A stretch of 25,942 nt of DNA from JACDDK01 sp041747155 (GTDB lineage Bacteria; Actinomycetota; Rubrobacteria; Rubrobacterales; Rubrobacteraceae): positions 1 to 25,942 of the forward strand of contig JBGTFQ010000031.1 of NCBI GenBank assembly GCA_041747155.1. Reading direction: 5' to 3'. Positions 22,503 to 25,942 of this stretch are shown here, piece by piece. The position numbers and the translations under genes are program-made. The notes under the pieces were generated by a model. That model saw only the letters and a list, made by a program, of their open reading frames with translations. It was not told the DNA's origin and searched no databases. Within the stretch, counting starts at the first letter, position 1; every line of letters begins with the position of its first letter.

Positions 22503-22553
22503 CGCTTCCAAAGGCTACTATAGGGTCATCGGCGGCATTCGGGTACGCTTGGT

Positions 22554-23033
22554 TCAGCGAGCTTGGTAGATAGCGAAGCCGATGGCTATAAGCGCGGGAA
22601 GTATCAGGAAGATCTGGAAATTTCCAGCGAGGAGTTGCGGCAGCAGGAAGGGCGAGAAAGCAAGGGCTACGGAGACACCGGCGGTCGCCATGGCTAGGGG
22701 GCCGCCGTTTCTACCTCCGACGCGGTGGATCAGCCTTCCGGCGAGATACCCGGCAAGGGCGGATAGGATCAGCCGGAATGGAACTTGGTAGATTGCAAAC
22801 GCTACCGCCGAACCAAGAACGGAGATGGCGACGCCGGTAAGCAAGGTTTTGACGACTTGGTTCGTTCTCATGGCTCCGGCGCGGGCGCCTCGGGGAACGC
22901 GGGCATCGTCGGGACACTTTATGCCAACAGCGGTCTGATTCATGCACTCCGTGCAGATGGGTCGTCCGCAGGTCGCACAGGAGACGCGGGTTTCGCGTTT
23001 GGGATGGCGGTAGCAGTACGTCGCCTCGGACAT
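22554..23033 (-). CDS. B-box zinc-finger membrane protein
   Basis: A 159-aa protein with an N-terminal zinc ribbon or B-box: C7-x2-H10, C19-x2-C22, C27-x2-C30 and C40, within about 45 residues (CYRHPKRETRVSCATCGRPIC). About four hydrophobic segments follow at roughly 62-82, 85-103, 110-130 and 135-157. The same N-terminal module precedes many actinobacterial rhomboid proteases, but the rhomboid GxSx serine motif is absent, so no protease activity is claimed. The ATG overlaps the hspR stop (TGATG), placing it as the fifth gene of the dnaK operon. That position suggests a role in membrane or envelope heat stress (inference). Confidence 0.85.
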   Translation of the reverse strand: MSEATYCYRHPKRETRVSCATCGRPICTECMNQTAVGIKCPDDARVPRGARAGAMRTNQVVKTLLTGVAISVLGSAVAFAIYQVPFRLILSALAGYLAGRLIHRVGGRNGGPLAMATAGVSVALAFSPFLLPQLLAGNFQIFLILPALIAIGFAIYQAR

Positions 23034-23425
23034 CAGGAGTCCCGCCGTGAGATCTCACCACGAGGAATCAGCACTATCTCTCGCCGGTATCCCCGGTGTA
23101 TTTCCTGAACCACCGTCTCGTGCTCGACTCTCATTCGTTCTATCTCCTTCCGCAACCGGAGGTTCTCGCTCCGCAGGCCGAGGATACGAGCCTCCATGTC
23201 TAGAGTTCTCGCGACACCCGCGAGGTTCATGCCCATCTCTTGGGTGAGTTGCTGTATGTGACGGCCTAACTCTACATCCTCCTGCGAATACAGGCGGGTA
23301 TTCTTGATACTTTTGCGGGGCCGCAGCAGTCCTTTCTGTTCGTACATCCTCAAAGTCTGTGGATGCACGCCTATAAGCTCGGCGGCCACCCCGATCATAT
23401 ACACGGGACGCTTGGCGAAGCTCAC
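23033..23425 (-). CDS. hspR: Heat-shock repressor HspR (MerR family)
   Basis: A 130-aa MerR-type regulator that represses the dnaK operon in actinobacteria, with DnaK as co-repressor. The winged helix-turn-helix is VYMIGVAAELIGVHPQTLRMYEQKGLLRP at about 8-36, including the HspR-type HPQTLR recognition segment; RLYSQEDVELGRHIQQLTQE and a C-terminal leucine-rich coiled coil follow. The GTG start at 23425 overlaps the dnaJ stop by one base (TAGTG). It is co-transcribed with dnaJ and the B-box gene. The dnaK promoter with its expected operator lies outside the window, and I saw no other HspR-type inverted repeat here. Confidence 0.95.
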   Translation of the reverse strand: MSFAKRPVYMIGVAAELIGVHPQTLRMYEQKGLLRPRKSIKNTRLYSQEDVELGRHIQQLTQEMGMNLAGVARTLDMEARILGLRSENLRLRKEIERMRVEHETVVQEIHRGYRREIVLIPRGEISRRDS

Positions 23426-24552
23426 TACGCACCGGCCTTCTTGAACAACTCTTCGCGCACGTCCTCGTCTCGCTCGTCCGCCAAAGCCATCAGAATGTCA
23501 CGCTCCCGGCGATTAAGCTTCTTAGGCACCAGAACCTTTACACGCACCAGGAGATCTCCTACCCCACCATCCCGAGGCTTGGGCGCACCAGCGCCCCGCA
23601 CCCGAAACTGCTTTCCGTCTTGCGTGCCATCAGGTAGCTTGAGCGTCACGGAACCACCGCTCGGACGCGGAACCTTGACCTCCGCCCCGAGAGCCGCCTC
23701 GACAAAGCTCACCGGTGCCTCGACTAAGAAATCGTCACCCTTGCGCTCGAACACGGGATGCGCTTCCACGTGCGTCACGACGTAAAGATCCCCCGCCGCC
23801 GCGCCTTTTGCTCCGGCGTTGCCACGGCCCGCGACCCGGATCTTCATCCCTTCCCTGGCACCAGCCGGTACTTTGACCGTCACTGAGCGCGTCGTCTTCG
23901 TGCGGCCATTTCCCCCACACACGCCACAGGGAGTCTCGATCACCCGCCCCTCACCACCGCATCGTCCGCACGGCTCCGACAAAGCGAAGAACCCCTGATC
24001 CCGACTCCTCAACCCACGTCCCCCACACTCAGGACACTTCTTTGGAGCAGTCCCCGCAGCCGCTCCCGTACCGCGACAAGCCCTACACCCCTCTTCTACC
24101 GGCACCGACAACCGCGTAGTCACACCTTCGAGAGCATCTTTGAACTTCAGGTTAACGCTTAAAGTTATGTTGGCGCCTTTGGCGGGTGCTTCACGGCGAC
24201 GAGCACTTCCACCGAGAACATCTCCGAAGGTTCCGAAGAGGTCTGAGAGGTCGGATACGTTGGCGAAGTTGCCGCCACCCGCGCCCGGCTGCGCACCTCC
24301 AGGAGCTCTTCCACCAGCGTTCGCACCGCCAAAGAAATTCTGTGGGCCTTCGTCGAATTGTCGGCGTTTCTCGGGGTTTGAAAGAACTTCGTAGGCACCC
24401 TGTATCTCTTTGAAGCGGCCTTCGGCTTTCGGGTCGTCGCGGTTCGCGTCCGGGTGGTGTTTGCGGGCAAGCTTGCGGTAAGAGCTCCGGATTTCATCCT
24501 GCGAAGCTCCCTTTGAAACACCCAGGGTTTTATAGGGATCTTTAGCGGCCAA
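23425..24552 (-). CDS. dnaJ: Chaperone DnaJ
   Basis: Type I J-protein co-chaperone that stimulates DnaK ATPase and delivers substrates. The 375-aa protein has a J domain at about 5-68 with the HPD motif (KHHPDANRDD), a Gly/Phe-rich linker at about 72-105 (FGGANAGGRAPGG), four zinc-finger repeats CRACRGTG, CPECGGRG, CGRCGGEG and CGVCGGNG, and both C-terminal beta domains. The start is TTG at 24552, with AGGG 6 nt upstream, 8 nt after the grpE stop. In the dnaK-grpE-dnaJ-hspR order it is the actinobacterial dnaJ1 type. Confidence 0.97.
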   Translation of the reverse strand: MAAKDPYKTLGVSKGASQDEIRSSYRKLARKHHPDANRDDPKAEGRFKEIQGAYEVLSNPEKRRQFDEGPQNFFGGANAGGRAPGGAQPGAGGGNFANVSDLSDLFGTFGDVLGGSARRREAPAKGANITLSVNLKFKDALEGVTTRLSVPVEEGCRACRGTGAAAGTAPKKCPECGGRGLRSRDQGFFALSEPCGRCGGEGRVIETPCGVCGGNGRTKTTRSVTVKVPAGAREGMKIRVAGRGNAGAKGAAAGDLYVVTHVEAHPVFERKGDDFLVEAPVSFVEAALGAEVKVPRPSGGSVTLKLPDGTQDGKQFRVRGAGAPKPRDGGVGDLLVRVKVLVPKKLNRRERDILMALADERDEDVREELFKKAGA

Positions 24553-24560
24553 GACTAACC

Positions 24561-25241
24561 CTACCCCGCAACTACAACTTTCGCCGTGCGGATCGGCTTG
24601 CCGTTGAGAGTGTAGCCTCGCTGAAAGGTCCGCAGAACAGTATTGTCCTCGTGCTCTTCTGAGGGTTCACTCATCACGGCTTCGTGGATGTTGGGGTCGA
24701 ATGGTTCTCCGTCGGAGGGTACGGGCGTGAGTCCCTGTTCCCCAAGGACAGCGGCGAATTGTTCCAGAGTAGCTTGTACGCCACCGCGCACGTCGCCTTC
24801 GACCTCTAGGGCGCGCTCCAGATTATCCAGGACTGGCAGCAGGTCGTTCACTAGCCGCTCTGAGGCGTTGCGCATTACACGCTCCATCTCGCGTTCCTGG
24901 CGTTTGCGCGCGTTGTCGAACTCGGCCCGCAGATACATCATGTCGTCGCGATGCTGATCTCGCTCCAGGCGCGTGGCCTCTAGCTCCTGTTGTATGGACT
25001 CAATGTCCCCCACTTCATCCGAGTATGAGATATCTTCCTCGGAGGTATCTTCCTCCACAATCTCGACGTATTCGAGCACTTCGTCGGGTTCCGTGCCGTC
25101 GGGCGGGTTGTCCTCGTTCGGGGCTTCGACTACCGAGGGATCGTCTTCTGCAGGTTCGTTCGTGGGGTCGGCATCCGTCTCGGGGGCTTCTGGCTCCCTC
25201 TCGTTGTCTTCCGTCTCTCGGGGCCGCTCTTCGCTGCTCAA
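24561..25241 (-). CDS. grpE: Nucleotide-exchange factor GrpE
   Basis: Releases ADP from DnaK. The protein is 226 aa with the start used here. Residues 1-90 are very acidic and low in complexity; a coiled-coil dimerisation helix follows at about 92-150 (RLERDQHRDDMMYLRAEFDN, with FDNARKRQEREM); the C-terminal beta domain has GLTPVPSDGEPFDPNIHEAV and RGYTLNGKPIRTAKVVV. Start: TTG at 25241 was chosen. An AGGAGG lies 11 nt upstream and the gene then starts 76 nt after the dnaK stop; the longest frame (to 25379) would overlap dnaK by 62 nt without a ribosome site. Confidence 0.93.
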   Translation of the reverse strand: MSSEERPRETEDNEREPEAPETDADPTNEPAEDDPSVVEAPNEDNPPDGTEPDEVLEYVEIVEEDTSEEDISYSDEVGDIESIQQELEATRLERDQHRDDMMYLRAEFDNARKRQEREMERVMRNASERLVNDLLPVLDNLERALEVEGDVRGGVQATLEQFAAVLGEQGLTPVPSDGEPFDPNIHEAVMSEPSEEHEDNTVLRTFQRGYTLNGKPIRTAKVVVAG

Positions 25242-25268
25242 GGGTTTGTGATCCTCCTGTGTATTCGT

Positions 25269-25301
25269 ACTGGCCGGAGCGTTACGATTCCCCCGGCCAG
25301 T
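25269..25301. repeat. Perfect hairpin between dnaK and grpE
   Basis: ACTGGCCGG (25269-25277) and CCGGCCAGT (25293-25301), 9 bp, with a 15-nt loop. It lies 16 nt after the dnaK stop and no U-tract follows. It may be an RNA-processing or stability element that sets the DnaK:GrpE ratio. Confidence 0.6.
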
Positions 25302-25317
25302 CGGGCTTCGAGCGTCG

Positions 25318-25942
25318 TTACTTGTTTTCCTGAGTCTCGTTGCCGTCGTCGGCGACCTCGTCTTCCACGACTTCGGCATCCTCGACCAAGTCGTCGTCGA
25401 GATCCTCGGTTGAGGCGGCTTCCTGTTCTTGCTCGGCCTGCTGGTAGAGCTGCTGCGAGAGCGCGTGCGAGGCGGAGAGTAGGACTTCCTGCTTACGCTT
25501 TATTTCCTCAATGTCCTCACTCGCCAGCGCCAGCTTCGCGTCCTTGAGAGCCTCGTCGATGTTGTTCTTCGTCGCTACGTCGACCTTGCCGTCCACGTCC
25601 TTCATGTTCCGCTCGACGGAGTAGACGAGGTTGTCGCAATTGTTGCGGATATCCGCTTCCTCGCGGCGGCGCTGATCGTCCTCGGCGTGAGACTCGGCGT
25701 CCTCCATCATCTGCTCGATGTCTTTGTCAGAGAGACCGCTTGAGGCGGTTATGGTAATCCGCTGTTCCTTGCCGGTGCCGAGATCTTTGGCCCCGACGTT
25801 TACGATGCCGTTGGCGTCGATGTCGAAGGAGACCTCGATCTGAGGCACGCCCCTGGGCGCTGGCGGTAGTCCGACCAACTGGAAGTTGCCGATCAGCTTG
25901 TTGTACATCGCCATCTCGCGCTCGCCCTGGTAGACCTTGATC
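25318..25942 (-). CDS. dnaK: Chaperone DnaK (C-terminal part; 5' end outside window)
   Basis: Hsp70 chaperone. About 207 residues are inside the window, reading in frame to the edge (IKVYQGEREMA...). They cover the second half of the substrate-binding beta domain (LIGNFQLVGLPPAPRGVPQIEVSFDIDANGIV; SAKDLG-like NVGAKDLGTGKEQRI), the helical lid (SGLSDKDIEQMMEDAE...) and the acidic tail EDLDDDLVEDAEVVEDE that matches the conserved DDxVxDAEVVE region. It is the first visible gene of the dnaK-grpE-dnaJ-hspR operon; the nucleotide-binding domain and promoter lie beyond position 25942. Confidence 0.97.
   Translation of the reverse strand, partial: IKVYQGEREMAMYNKLIGNFQLVGLPPAPRGVPQIEVSFDIDANGIVNVGAKDLGTGKEQRITITASSGLSDKDIEQMMEDAESHAEDDQRRREEADIRNNCDNLVYSVERNMKDVDGKVDVATKNNIDEALKDAKLALASEDIEEIKRKQEVLLSASHALSQQLYQQAEQEQEAASTEDLDDDLVEDAEVVEDEVADDGNETQENK

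Larger units (their letters stand above)
22080..22553. other. Non-coding island with structured elements
   Basis: About 470 nt without a convincing gene, between the SepIVA-like start and the B-box gene stop. It contains CTTAAC/GTTAAG inverted motifs near 22134-22168, a DnaA-box-like site, a small hairpin AAGCG/CGCTT (22261-22275), the three-way-junction element (22302-22384) and two hairpins at 22460-22502. The length and structure suggest one or more non-coding RNAs or a long leader. Confidence 0.5.

Noticed and set aside
25241..25379. The longer N-terminus of GrpE
   Set aside because: It overlaps the dnaK coding end by 62 nt and has no ribosome site; the TTG at 25241 has AGGAGG.
1..25942. 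CRISPR arrays, insertion sequences, prophage genes, tRNA or rRNA genes
   Set aside because: No regularly spaced repeats, transposase or integrase motifs, phage structural genes or tRNA-like cloverleaf were seen; gene content is ordinary chromosomal.

Overview
The window holds 26 protein-coding genes and no rRNA or tRNA that I can see. Base composition is about 55-60% G+C by eye. Several markers point to a deep-branching actinobacterium, most likely Rubrobacter-like: a dnaK-grpE-dnaJ-hspR operon, a SepIVA-like protein and a B-box membrane protein. Two features are more often seen in Firmicutes: a glmS ribozyme and an RNase HIII. Non-ATG starts are common (GTG, TTG), and several genes have no ATG, GTG or TTG where homology or coupling places the N-terminus. 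The organism assignment is inference.

Layout. (1) 1-5726, all minus: acpS > NAD(P)HX epimerase/dehydratase > CBS-pair protein > alr > small membrane protein > HD-domain protein > PspC protein > family-4-like uracil-DNA glycosylase > a gene cut by the window edge. Most junctions overlap or nearly so, which suggests one envelope, cofactor-repair and DNA-repair transcript. (2) 5780-10318: a leaderless diacylglycerol-kinase-family gene (plus), then on the minus strand a LysE exporter, glmS and a DUF1624 membrane acyltransferase. The 378-nt glmS leader holds a convincing glmS ribozyme. (3) 10387-13583: two GNAT acetyltransferases, then on the minus strand acylphosphatase > RNase HIII > threonine aldolase > GNAT with overlapping ends. 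(4) 13643-17890, plus: a GT2-GtrA protein with a GAF-like C-terminus, a 480-nt non-coding island, an orphan pilT with its own terminator, and a FemAB-type ligase. (5) 18035-21407, plus: typA, an SAM hydroxide adenosyltransferase and a coiled-coil membrane protein. (6) 21503-25942, minus: dnaK (partial) > grpE > dnaJ > hspR > B-box membrane protein, a 490-nt structured non-coding island, and the SepIVA-like gene.

Most interesting points: the glmS ribozyme; an acylphosphatase that appears to start at AUC behind a perfect Shine-Dalgarno; recurrent non-canonical starts; five genes whose -10 box lies only 6-7 nt before ATG (leaderless); a putative three-hairpin small RNA opposite the end of the glycosyltransferase gene; an unassigned three-way-junction RNA-like element near 22.3 kb; a family-4 uracil-DNA glycosylase that keeps its four Fe-S cysteines but has lost the HP motif; and the GT2-GtrA-GAF fusion.
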